This document shows positions 15,608 to 21,481 of a DNA stretch of 21,481 nt, one piece after another. The DNA comes from Halieaceae bacterium UBA6060 (GTDB taxonomy: Bacteria > Pseudomonadota > Gammaproteobacteria > Pseudomonadales > Halieaceae). The position numbers and the translations under genes were made by a program. Position 1 is the stretch's first letter; the number at the start of each line of letters is the position of its first letter. Location of the stretch: assembly GCA_002428935.1 (NCBI GenBank), contig DIYG01000126.1:1-21481 (forward strand). Reading direction: 5' to 3'. Below the pieces are notes generated by a model. It was not told where the DNA came from. It saw nothing but the letters and a program-made list of their open reading frames with translations, and did no database searches.

Positions 15608-15665
15608 TGTCCTAAACCCTTTGCTGTTCTCGCCGTTTCAGCTATTGCTTTGCGGAATCTTCCGC

Positions 15666-16331
15666 TTAGCTGGCCGCGGCCTTACGGCTGTCGGCTTCTT
15701 CAGCGCCAAACACTTCACCCTTGAAGATCCATACCTTCACACCCAGGATGCCGTAGGTGGTCTCAGCCTCGTAGGTGGCGTAATCGATATCAGCGCGGAG
15801 CGTGTGCAAGGGCACACGGCCTTCGCGATACCACTCCGTACGCGCGATTTCAGCGCCACCAAGGCGTCCGCTAACCTGTACCTTGATGCCTTCGGCGCCC
15901 TGACGCATGGCGTTTTGCACAACGCGCTTCATGGCGCGACGGAACATCACCCGGCGTTCGAGCTGCTGAGCTACGTTTTGCGCAACCAGACGAGCATCAA
16001 GGTCCGGCTTACGGATCTCTTCGATGTTGATATGCACGGGCACACCCATCTTCTGGGTGAGCACTTTGCGCAGGGCGTCAACATCTTCACCCTTCTTACC
16101 AATAACAATGCCAGGACGAGCCGTGTGGATCGTGATCCGCGCGGTCTGCGCCGGGCGCTCGATCACAACACGACTGACGGAAGCGTTATCGAGCTTCTTC
16201 TCGATGAACTGGCGAACTTCCAGGTCCGTGATGAGCTGCTTCGCATAGTTGCCACGATCTGCATACCAGACCGAGTTGTGGTCCTTTACGATGCCGAGGC
16301 GGATGCCCGTGGGATGTACTTTCTGACCCAT
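15666..16331 (-). CDS. rpsC: 30S ribosomal protein S3 (uS3)
   Basis: 30S head protein at the mRNA entry, with helicase function together with S4 and S5. 221 residues. It starts MGQKVHPTGIRLGIVKDHNS; the KH domain has IHTARPGIVIGKKGEDVDALRK (about 62-83), and the C-half has the RTEWYREGRVPLHTLRADIDY block. The C-terminus is about 12 residues shorter than in E. coli (233), a region that varies. It follows rplV after 19 bases. Confidence 0.99.
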   Translation of the reverse strand: MGQKVHPTGIRLGIVKDHNSVWYADRGNYAKQLITDLEVRQFIEKKLDNASVSRVVIERPAQTARITIHTARPGIVIGKKGEDVDALRKVLTQKMGVPVHINIEEIRKPDLDARLVAQNVAQQLERRVMFRRAMKRVVQNAMRQGAEGIKVQVSGRLGGAEIARTEWYREGRVPLHTLRADIDYATYEAETTYGILGVKVWIFKGEVFGAEEADSRKAAAS

Positions 16332-16350
16332 GTGGTCGACTCCTGATCCT

Positions 16351-16689
16351 TTAGCTCTCGCCGTCGGCGACTTTTACGGTGATATGGCAGCTGCGCTTGA
16401 AGATCCGGTCCGCCCGGCCTTTAGCCCGGGGCTGAATCCGCTTCATGGTCATGCCTTCATCGACGAAGATTGATGAAACCTTGAGTTCATCAACGTCTGC
16501 GCCTTCATTGTTCTCCGCATTGGCAATCGCCGAGTTGAGAACCTTCTTAACGATGTGGGCAGCCTTCTTGTTGCTGAACTCCAGCACTGACAGGGCCTCT
16601 TCCACTGGCTTGCCACGCACCTGGTCTGCTACCAGCCGCGCTTTCTGCGCGCTGATGCGGGCTCCTTTCAATCTCGCTGCAACTTCCAT
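16351..16689 (-). CDS. rplV: 50S ribosomal protein L22 (uL22)
   Basis: 50S protein whose long beta-hairpin lines the exit tunnel; mutations there give macrolide resistance. 112 residues (110 in E. coli), with RISAQKARLVADQVRGKPVEEAL and the hairpin FVDEGMTMKRIQPRAKGRADRI. The hairpin sequence looks wild type. It follows rpsS after 27 bases. Confidence 0.99.
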   Translation of the reverse strand: MEVAARLKGARISAQKARLVADQVRGKPVEEALSVLEFSNKKAAHIVKKVLNSAIANAENNEGADVDELKVSSIFVDEGMTMKRIQPRAKGRADRIFKRSCHITVKVADGES

Positions 16690-16716
16690 CTGTCTTCTTC
16701 CTGTTCGGTTCGGCGC

Positions 16717-16992
16717 TTAGCGCTTGGCCTTCTTGTCCACAATGTGCCCTTTGAAGGTACGCGTAACGGCGAACTCTCCAAGCTTGTGACCCACCATGTC
16801 TTCATTGATCAGAACCGGCACGTGCTGACGACCGTTGTGTACGGCAATGGTCAGACCCACCATGTCCGGAGACACCATGGAACGGCGGGACCAGGTCTTG
16901 ATAGGACGACGGTCATTGGATTCCACGGCGGCCTCCACCTTCTTCAGAAGGTGCAGATCGATAAACGGGCCTTTCTTAAGGGAACGGGGCAC
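16717..16992 (-). CDS. rpsS: 30S ribosomal protein S19 (uS19)
   Basis: 30S head protein that forms a complex with S13 and contacts the A-site tRNA. 91 residues, starting MPRSLKKGPFIDLHLLKKVE, with RRSMVSPDMVGLTIAVHNGR and GEFAVTRTFKGH. The start codon is GTG at 16992, with GAGG seven bases upstream; the encoded N-terminus is exactly that of the family, so the GTG is secure. It follows rplB after 34 bases. Confidence 0.99.
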   Translation of the reverse strand: MPRSLKKGPFIDLHLLKKVEAAVESNDRRPIKTWSRRSMVSPDMVGLTIAVHNGRQHVPVLINEDMVGHKLGEFAVTRTFKGHIVDKKAKR

Positions 16993-17026
16993 TGTGTCTT
17001 TCCTCTAATCCAGTTAAGCCAGTCGC

Positions 17027-17854
17027 TTACTTCTTGCGACGGCGGCGGACAATCAGGTCGTCCGTACGCTTGTTCTTACGAGTCTTGTAACCCTTGGTTG
17101 GCGTACCCCAGGGGCTGACCGGGTGACGACCGCCAGAGGTACGACCCTCACCACCACCGTGGGGGTGATCAACGGGGTTCATAGCCACACCGCGCACCGT
17201 CGGGCGAACACCGCGCCAGCGAGCAGCACCCGCTTTGCCGAGCTTGCGCAGGCTGTGTTCCGAATTGGAGACTTCACCCAGGGTCGCGCGGCAATCCGCC
17301 AACACCTTACGCATCTCGCCGGAACGAAGACGGATCGTCGCGTAGCGACCTTCCCGAGCCGCCAACTGCACCGAAGCACCGGCAGATCGGGCCAGCTGTG
17401 CGCCCTTGCCCGGCTTCAGCTCTACAGCATGAACCACGGACCCGACGGGGATGTTGCGCAGGGGCAGACAGTTACCGACTTTGATCGGCGCCGCGGAGCC
17501 TGACTGCACTACATCACCTGCGGCCAAACCCTTCGGCGCGATGATGTAGCGACGCTCACCATCGGCGAACAGCAGCAGAGCGATATGCGCTGTGCGATTC
17601 GGGTCATACTCAATGCGCTCCACCTTGGCGGGGATGCTGTCTTTGTTGCGCTTGAAGTCCACCAAACGGTAATGCTGCTTGTGGCCACCACCGACGTGAC
17701 GAGTGGTGATGCGACCGTTGTTGTTACGACCGCCATTGCGCGACTGCTTCTCAAGAAGCGGCGCATAAGGAGCGCCCTTGTGCAGCTCCTGATTGATCAC
17801 GCGAACCTGGTGACGGCGGCCCGCTGACGTCGGCTTGCTCTTTGCTACTGCCAT
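17027..17854 (-). CDS. rplB: 50S ribosomal protein L2 (uL2)
   Basis: Highly conserved 50S protein needed for subunit association and peptidyl-transferase assembly. 275 residues (273 in E. coli). The N-terminal region has KSRNGGRNNNGRITTRHVGGG; the C-terminal GVAMNPVDHPHGGGEGRTSGG carries the essential histidine close to the peptidyl-transferase centre. It follows rplW after 13 bases. Confidence 0.99.
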   Translation of the reverse strand: MAVAKSKPTSAGRRHQVRVINQELHKGAPYAPLLEKQSRNGGRNNNGRITTRHVGGGHKQHYRLVDFKRNKDSIPAKVERIEYDPNRTAHIALLLFADGERRYIIAPKGLAAGDVVQSGSAAPIKVGNCLPLRNIPVGSVVHAVELKPGKGAQLARSAGASVQLAAREGRYATIRLRSGEMRKVLADCRATLGEVSNSEHSLRKLGKAGAARWRGVRPTVRGVAMNPVDHPHGGGEGRTSGGRHPVSPWGTPTKGYKTRKNKRTDDLIVRRRRKK

Positions 17855-17867
17855 TGCCCGCTACTCC

Positions 17868-18164
17868 TTACTCGGCGGCCGCGAAGTCGATGTCCTGCCC
17901 AGCGGCAATACGGACATAGGCCTTCTTCCAGGTCGGCTTGGTGGTGTATCCAAAGCGATTGCGCTTGACCTTGCCCTTAACCTTGAGGGTCTGGACGTCT
18001 TCCACATTCACCTTGAAGAGCTGCTCCACAGACTTGCGGATTTCACTCTTGGTCGCATCAACGGCAACCTTAAATACGTATTGATTGTTCATGTCGGCAA
18101 CGATGGCGGCCTTTTCCGAGACATGCGGCCCCATCAGCACCTGAAAAATGCGCTCACGGTTCAT
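17868..18164 (-). CDS. rplW: 50S ribosomal protein L23 (uL23)
   Basis: Tunnel-exit protein that docks trigger factor and SRP. 98 residues (100 in E. coli), starting MNRERIFQVLMGPHVSEKAA. The glutamate in PHVSEKA is the conserved trigger-factor contact. The C-half has KVKGKVKRNRFGYTTKPTWKKAYV. The ATG at 18164 overlaps the rplD stop by four bases (ATGA). Confidence 0.99.
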   Translation of the reverse strand: MNRERIFQVLMGPHVSEKAAIVADMNNQYVFKVAVDATKSEIRKSVEQLFKVNVEDVQTLKVKGKVKRNRFGYTTKPTWKKAYVRIAAGQDIDFAAAE

Positions 18165-18781
18165 GCCAGCATCTCCTCGATCTTCTTGACCGCATCGACG
18201 GTCACCATCACCTTGTCGTGGGCCAGCAGACTGACCGGGTCCATGCCCTGAACGTCTCGCACATCAACTTTCTGAAGGTTGCGCGAGGCCAGATACAGGT
18301 TCTCGCTCACCTCATCAGATACCAACAAGGCATTGTTGTTCACGCCGTAGGCATCCAACTGGTTGACCAGCAGCTTGGTCTTGGGCGCATCCACATCCAG
18401 CGTCTCGACAATCACCAGGCGACCCTGACGAGCCAGCTCCGACATGATGGTCTTCAGCGCCGCGCGGTACATCTTGCGGTTCACTTTCTTGCTGTGATCC
18501 TGGGGCTGGGCCGCAAAAGTAACCCCACCGCTGCGCCAAATGGGCGAGCGAATGGTGCCGGCACGCGCGCGACCCGTACCTTTCTGGCGCCAGGGCTTCT
18601 TACCACCACCGCTGACCGCAGCGCGATTCTTCTGTGCTCGCGTACCCTGTCGGGCTCCGGCGAGGTAGCTGGTCACAACCTGGTGCACCAGATCTTCGTT
18701 GTACTCGCGGTCGAAGTTCGCCTCGGACACGGATACCGTGCCTGCGTCTTCGTTACCGGGCTTAACTATGCTCAGTTCCAC
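18161..18781 (-). CDS. rplD: 50S ribosomal protein L4 (uL4)
   Basis: 50S protein with a long loop in the exit tunnel; in E. coli it also represses the S10 operon. 206 residues (201 in E. coli). The loop GGGKKPWRQKGTGRARAGTI is intact, with no sign of macrolide-resistance changes. The start codon is GTG at 18781, giving MELSIVKPG, with GGAGG ten bases upstream. It is followed by rplW with a 4-base overlap. Confidence 0.99.
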   Translation of the reverse strand: MELSIVKPGNEDAGTVSVSEANFDREYNEDLVHQVVTSYLAGARQGTRAQKNRAAVSGGGKKPWRQKGTGRARAGTIRSPIWRSGGVTFAAQPQDHSKKVNRKMYRAALKTIMSELARQGRLVIVETLDVDAPKTKLLVNQLDAYGVNNNALLVSDEVSENLYLASRNLQKVDVRDVQGMDPVSLLAHDKVMVTVDAVKKIEEMLA

Positions 18782-18801
18782 TTCTACAATTCCTCCCGAG
18801 C

Positions 18802-19437
18802 TCAGCCTTTGACCGCCGGACGGACGATGACATCGCCGCCGGGGGCTCCGGGTACCGCACCCTTGATAAGCAGCAAGTTGCGCTCCGCGTCTACGCGAAC
18901 AACCTCCAGGCCCTGCACGGTCACATTGGCATTACCCATCTGACCGGCCATCTTTTTGCCCTTAAAAACTCGTCCAGGGGTCTGACACTGGCCAATGGAG
19001 CCCGGCGCCCGGTGAGACAGAGAGTTACCGTGGGTGGCGTCCTGGGTGCGGAAGTTCCAGCGCTTCACCGCGCCCTGGAAACCCTTACCCTTACTCTTGC
19101 CCGCCACATCGACCTTCTGACCGGCCTCAAATCGCTCTACGGTAAGCTCCGAGCCGACTTCAAAGGAGTCGTCTTCGCCTTCCACGCGGAACTCCCACAA
19201 CCCACGACCAGCTTCTACGCCGGCCTTGGCAAAGTGCCCCGCTTCGGACTTGCTCACTTTGGCCGCCTTACGGCCGCCCGCAGTTACCTGAATCGCGCGA
19301 TAACCATCGCTATCGCTATCTTTGATCTGAGTAACACGGTTTGGAGAAACCTCCACTACGGTTACTGGGATTGAAACGCCGTCTTCCGTAAAGACACGCG
19401 TCATGCCGGATTTCCGGCCGACTAAACCAATAGTCAT
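18802..19437 (-). CDS. rplC: 50S ribosomal protein L3 (uL3)
   Basis: Early 50S assembly protein reaching the peptidyl-transferase centre. 211 residues (209 in E. coli). It starts MTIGLVGRKSGMTRVFTEDG; the central loop HRAPGSIGQCQTPGRVFKGK holds the Gln that is methylated by PrmB in E. coli (Q150), here in GQCQ instead of GQNQ. The ATG at 19437 has GAGG eight bases upstream. It is preceded by a 135-base gap with two hairpins. Confidence 0.99.
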   Translation of the reverse strand: MTIGLVGRKSGMTRVFTEDGVSIPVTVVEVSPNRVTQIKDSDSDGYRAIQVTAGGRKAAKVSKSEAGHFAKAGVEAGRGLWEFRVEGEDDSFEVGSELTVERFEAGQKVDVAGKSKGKGFQGAVKRWNFRTQDATHGNSLSHRAPGSIGQCQTPGRVFKGKKMAGQMGNANVTVQGLEVVRVDAERNLLLIKGAVPGAPGGDVIVRPAVKG

Positions 19438-19480
19438 TTTGCCAACCTCACAGTGTACGGGGCTCTCACCCTCTATGGCC

Positions 19481-19548
19481 GCCCGCAGCGCTATCGCCGC
19501 CGGGCGTTACACACCCTGTCAGTTATGCCTCATGGGCAACGCTGACAG
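19481..19548 (-). other. Two hairpins in the rpsJ-rplC intercistronic gap
   Basis: Minus-strand order: CTGTCAG (19548-19542) pairs perfectly with CTGACAG (19522-19516), with an inner TGCC/GGCA stem. Then GCCCG (19505-19501) pairs with CGGGC (19485-19481), with an inner GCG/CGC. They fill about half of a 135-base gap that is much shorter in E. coli. Neither has a terminal uridine tract. Possible roles are RNA processing, attenuation or an L4-type regulatory site; none can be chosen from sequence. Confidence 0.55.
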
Positions 19549-19572
19549 AGCAGGTCTTGCTACGAATTGTAG

Positions 19573-19884
19573 TTAACCAAGACTGATCTGTACTTCCACA
19601 CCCGCTGCCAGATCCAACTTCATCAGAGCGTCTACGGTCTTTTCCGTAGGCTCGATAATGTCCAGCAGCCGCTTGTGGGTACGGATTTCGTACTGATCGC
19701 GAGCGTCTTTATTCACATGCGGTGAAATCAGAACCGTGTAGCGCTCTTTACGCGTCGGCAAAGGAATAGGTCCGCGGACCTGGGCTCCCGTACGACGAGC
19801 AGTTTCGACAATTTCCTGGGTCGATGTATCGATCAGGCGATGGTCAAACGCCTTAAGGCGTATACGAATGCGCTGATTTTGCAC
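19573..19884 (-). CDS. rpsJ: 30S ribosomal protein S10 (uS10, NusE)
   Basis: 30S head protein that also pairs with NusB in rRNA antitermination. 103 residues, the E. coli length, from GTG at 19884: the N-terminus reads MQNQRIRIRLKAFDHRLID, and RTGAQVRGPIPLPTRKERYT is intact. I choose GTG over a TTG eight codons upstream because the chain then matches the family exactly and GGAG lies nine bases before it. First gene of the S10 segment, with its own strong promoter about 70 bases upstream. The usual tuf gene is not its neighbour. Confidence 0.99.
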   Translation of the reverse strand: MQNQRIRIRLKAFDHRLIDTSTQEIVETARRTGAQVRGPIPLPTRKERYTVLISPHVNKDARDQYEIRTHKRLLDIIEPTEKTVDALMKLDLAAGVEVQISLG

Positions 19885-19906
19885 GCGATCAGTCTCCAAT
19901 CTTTTC

Positions 19907-19931
19907 AAAAAACCGACGCCCCGCGGTGGGG
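19907..19931 (-). other. GC hairpin plus T6 run in the rpsJ leader
   Basis: In the 62-nt leader CCCC and GGGG (19931-19928 with 19922-19919) can pair across a 5-base loop; six bases later there is a run TTTTTT (19912-19907). The spacing is poor for an intrinsic terminator, and GGGG at 19933-19936 (minus strand) offers an alternative pairing. It could be a weak attenuator or simply a structured leader. Confidence 0.3.
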
Positions 19932-19952
19932 ACCCCGATAAAAGGAGCGCGA

Positions 19953-19981
19953 ATTCTAGGTATGTGCCCTAGCGCTGTCAA
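19953..19981 (-). promoter_or_regulatory. Strong sigma70 promoter of the S10-spc-alpha superoperon
   Basis: Minus strand TTGACA (19981-19976), exactly 17 bases, then TAGAAT (19958-19953). The -35 is perfect and the -10 matches 5 of 6. Transcription should start near 19946, leaving a leader of about 62 nt before the rpsJ GTG. That is far shorter than the roughly 170-nt S10 leader of E. coli on which L4 acts. The first transcribed region, GCGCTCC, is GC-rich, a discriminator style typical of ppGpp/DksA-sensitive promoters. Confidence 0.85.
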
Positions 19982-20081
19982 GGAAAAATAGTGGTAGCTG
20001 GAGGGGTATTTCTACGCAGTTCGTAATCCGATTCCCCGGCGGCTCGGGCTCGGCGTTCGAGACTATCTGGACACAGAGATT

Positions 20082-20099
20082 AGGGGGCTTCAGCCCCCT
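20082..20099 (-). terminator. Hairpin after the DksA-like gene, weak terminator candidate
   Basis: AGGGGGC (20082-20088) and GCCCCCT (20093-20099) form a perfect 7-bp stem with a 4-base loop, 25 bases past the stop of the DksA-like gene. On the minus strand the tail is TAATCTC, without a uridine run, so intrinsic termination would be weak. Read-through toward rpsJ is possible. Confidence 0.5.
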
Positions 20100-20123
20100 G
20101 GGTTCCATCGCCTGTCGCGACGA

Positions 20124-20450
20124 TCAAGCGGCGCACTTGATGCAGTGTGTTGCCTCAGGCATGGCCTCTAGACGCCCTTCGGATATGGTTGCGCCACAGT
20201 TTTCGCAAATGCCGTAGCTTCCCTCGTCAAGACGCCCCAAAGCTGCCCGGGTCGCGGCAATGGCCACGCGAGTTTCCTCGCCGATAGCGTCGACAACTTC
20301 ATCGTTCTCTCGCTCCTGGGCCTGCTCAGCGGAGTCGCTGGAGTGCTCCTGCGTCTGATCGCGCTTGATCCGGGATAATCGATGCTCTAGCTCCGCGAGG
20401 CGACCCTTTAGGACCTGCTCCAGAGCCGCGTTTGAGTTACTCATGGTCAT
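20124..20450 (-). CDS. Short TraR/DksA-family zinc-finger protein
   Basis: A 108-residue protein: an N-terminal helical region, an acidic coiled-coil-like middle and a C4 zinc finger with C82, C85, C103 and C106 around GATISEGRLEAMPEATH. DksA-family proteins enter the RNA polymerase secondary channel and modulate rRNA and ribosomal promoters with ppGpp. At the presumed coiled-coil tip the pattern D39-S-A-E42-Q-A44 resembles the DxxDxA tip of DksA, with Glu in place of the second Asp. It is shorter than DksA (151 in E. coli), so it is a paralogue of the short class and not dksA itself. The ATG at 20450 overlaps the DUF465 stop as ATGA; an ATG two codons on is an alternative. Confidence 0.85.
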   Translation of the reverse strand: MTMSNSNAALEQVLKGRLAELEHRLSRIKRDQTQEHSSDSAEQAQERENDEVVDAIGEETRVAIAATRAALGRLDEGSYGICENCGATISEGRLEAMPEATHCIKCAA

Positions 20451-20689
20451 TCCGCCTTCCGCAGCATGCGGTACAGCTCATCCTTAAGATGCAGACGTTT
20501 CAGTTTCGCCTCTTCCTCAGTTCGCGTGGAGACCGGAGTAACTTCGTTCTCCATGTTCTCTACCTCTTTGGTTAGCTCATGGTACTGGTCAAAGAGGTGT
20601 CGGAAGTGAGCGTCGCTCACCTTGAGGTCGTGAATGCGATCCTTCAGCTCTGGAAATTCGTGAATAAGATCGTGGTGCTCTACGGACAT
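20447..20689 (-). CDS. YdcH-family (DUF465) small protein
   Basis: An 80-residue, charged, helical protein starting MSVEHHDLIHEFPELKDRIH. The pattern FPE...I..L...D.HF..L...Y.EL..E and the C-terminal KLKRLHLKDELYRMLR fit the DUF465/YdcH family, whose function is not established. It is likely a coiled coil and cytosolic. The ATG at 20689 has AAGGAG six bases upstream, an ideal site; the open frame continues 59 codons upstream without family resemblance. It forms a two-gene operon with the DksA-like gene by a 4-base overlap. Confidence 0.82.
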   Translation of the reverse strand: MSVEHHDLIHEFPELKDRIHDLKVSDAHFRHLFDQYHELTKEVENMENEVTPVSTRTEEEAKLKRLHLKDELYRMLRKAE

Positions 20690-20782
20690 AGGATTCTCCT
20701 TAAAATACTGCCTGCTGCGTTGTCGTCTTGTCTCGCTTATCGCAGCCCGAGAACAGCTTATCCCGCGTTTTTCATATGCTGC

Positions 20783-20798
20783 CATGACCTGTGTCATG
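20783..20798. promoter_or_regulatory. Inverted repeat between divergent genes, possible operator
   Basis: CATGAC-CTGT-GTCATG is a perfect 6-bp inverted repeat with a 4-base centre. It lies in the 164-base interval between the DUF465/DksA-like operon (minus) and the TM2 gene (plus). Symmetry and location fit a dimeric repressor site. No clear -35/-10 pair flanks it on either strand, so the role is inferred. Confidence 0.4.
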
Positions 20799-20853
20799 AT
20801 CCCGCCTGGGCCGCCCCGGAGCGACCTGAATAAAGGGTATTGAGGACCTATTG

Positions 20854-21237
20854 ATGAACGGATCACATTCCCTTCTGATGGGCTATCTCCTGTGGATCTT
20901 CGGATTTATGGGCTCCCATCGCTTCTACTATGGCCGCCCGCTGACGGGCACCCTTTGGTTTTTCACCCTTGGGCTGTTTTTTATCGGCTGGATCGTAGAC
21001 CTGTTTCTCATGCCCGGCATGAACGACGACGCGGATCACCGCTACTACGAAGGGAACGTGGACTACAATCTGGCCTGGATACTCTTAACCTTCCTCGGCG
21101 CCTTTGGCATCCATCGCTTTTACATGGGGAAGGTGTTCACGGGCCTGCTTTATCTGTTCACGCTGGGGCTTTTCGGTCTGGGGATTCTCTACGATTACTG
21201 GACCCTGAATGAGCAGATCGACCTGATCAACGAATAG
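20854..21237 (+). CDS. Tandem TM2-domain membrane protein
   Basis: A 127-residue inner-membrane protein with two consecutive TM2 modules. Copy 1 has GSHRFYYG (20-27) and then a hydrophobic hairpin WFFTLGLFFIGWIVDLF. Copy 2 has GIHRFYMG (85-92) and then LYLFTLGLFGLGILYDYW. The copies are offset by 65 residues and joined by an acidic loop (NDDADHRYYEGN). Four short transmembrane helices are predicted. The function of bacterial TM2 proteins is largely unknown. The ATG at 20854 has GAGG eight bases upstream; the TTG just before it would add one residue only. Divergent from the DUF465 gene and convergent with the dehydrogenase at the window end. Confidence 0.85.
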   Translation: MNGSHSLLMGYLLWIFGFMGSHRFYYGRPLTGTLWFFTLGLFFIGWIVDLFLMPGMNDDADHRYYEGNVDYNLAWILLTFLGAFGIHRFYMGKVFTGLLYLFTLGLFGLGILYDYWTLNEQIDLINE

Positions 21238-21380
21238 ACCAGGCCCTTCCACAGGAGAGGTCGCGCGGGAACTTCATAGGCCCCATGGTCACGGCGAGCG
21301 AAGGACTCCTTATGTCTACTTGCATGCCCACTTGTTACGCCCAACTGATGCCCGCTTGGCGCCGATGACAGCGGGGGCTG

Positions 21381-21400
21381 GGCCGGCAGGTGTGCCGGCC
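21381..21400. other. Perfect 8-bp hairpin between convergent genes
   Basis: GGCCGGCA and TGCCGGCC flank a 4-base loop GGTG, 21 bases before the stop of the minus-strand dehydrogenase fragment and 143 bases after the TM2 gene. Such a hairpin between convergent genes suggests a bidirectional transcription barrier. No uridine tract follows on either strand, so an intrinsic terminator is doubtful. The rest of 21238-21380 holds no gene I can support. Confidence 0.45.
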
Positions 21401-21420
21401 ACTCCCATCGCTTTGGGTGT

Positions 21421-21481
21421 TTAGAGCTTAACGATAAGCTTTCCTCGATTGGCGCCGGTGAAAAACAAGTTCAGGCCGTCA
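21421..21481 (-). CDS. C-terminal fragment of a probable zinc-type (MDR) dehydrogenase/oxidoreductase
   Basis: The last 20 codons read DGLNLFFTGANRGKLIVKL and then TAA at 21423-21421. The pattern G-L-x5-G-x-N-x-G-K-x-V-V-K-(L/V) is the typical end of medium-chain dehydrogenase/reductase proteins such as NADP-dependent quinone or alkenal oxidoreductases. Only the tail is in the window, so substrate and cofactor are unknown. It is cut by the window edge and not visibly broken. Confidence 0.6.
   Translation of the reverse strand, partial: DGLNLFFTGANRGKLIVKL

Noticed and set aside
15483..16346. Plus-strand open frame of 287 codons opposite rpsC/rplP
   Set aside because: It is antisense to two unmistakable ribosomal genes, shows no recognisable domain and looks like a codon-bias shadow.
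19907..19936. Intrinsic attenuator in the rpsJ leader
   Set aside because: The T6 run is six bases from the stem and the stem is only four pairs with an alternative pairing, so it is kept only as a weak structural note.
1..21481. CRISPR array, tRNA/rRNA genes, insertion sequences or prophage
   Set aside because: No spaced direct repeats, no cloverleaf or rRNA motif, and no transposase or integrase reading frame was seen.

Overview
This 21.5 kb window is chromosomal DNA from a moderately GC-rich gammaproteobacterium. Three things point there: the protein sequences are E. coli/Pseudomonas-like throughout, the order ssb - MFS transporter - uvrA is the one I recall from Pseudomonas, and a full S10-spc-alpha ribosomal superoperon lies beside it. 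A marine lineage near Cellvibrionales is a guess from overall flavour only. I see no IS element, CRISPR array, tRNA, rRNA or prophage gene, and no gene-free stretch longer than 300 bases (the longest is about 240).

Layout. Positions 1-1741 (minus strand) hold the 5' part of ssb and an MFS transporter. Divergent from them on the plus strand are uvrA (1913-4762) and, 22 bases later, a small SAM-methyltransferase-like gene (4785-5567) of unknown substrate. A hairpin at 5660-5680 separates this pair from the convergent ribosomal block.

From 19884 down to 5702 the minus strand carries 28 genes in transcription order: rpsJ rplC rplD rplW rplB rpsS rplV rpsC rplP rpmC rpsQ (S10); rplN rplX rplE rpsN rpsH rplF rplR rpsE rpmD rplO secY rpmJ (spc); rpsM rpsK rpsD rpoA rplQ (alpha). 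All look intact. rpmJ is only 38 codons. Four genes start with GTG (rpsJ, rplD, rpsS, rplO). The S10/spc part is tight, with stop/start overlaps at rplD/rplW, rplP/rpmC, rpsQ/rplN and rpmD/rplO. Gaps of 100-143 bases with clean hairpins occur at rpsJ-rplC and throughout the alpha segment. A near-consensus sigma70 promoter (19953-19981) lies directly upstream of rpsJ.

Upstream of the superoperon, where many relatives carry rpsL-rpsG-fusA-tuf, there is a two-gene minus-strand operon: a YdcH/DUF465 small protein and a short TraR/DksA-type zinc-finger protein. Divergent from it is a tandem-TM2 membrane protein (20854-21237). The window ends in the C-terminus of a probable zinc-type (MDR) dehydrogenase on the minus strand.

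How the genes work together: the block supplies about half of the ribosomal proteins plus the RNA polymerase alpha subunit and the SecY translocon pore. The DksA-like protein next door belongs to a family that tunes ribosomal promoters, which makes the neighbourhood suggestive. ssb and uvrA serve DNA repair and replication. No truly unprecedented system is evident. The best leads are the unusual neighbourhood of rpsJ, a possible Shine-Dalgarno-sequestering helix in the rpsM leader, the hairpin-bearing intercistronic gaps, and the orphan methyltransferase beside uvrA.
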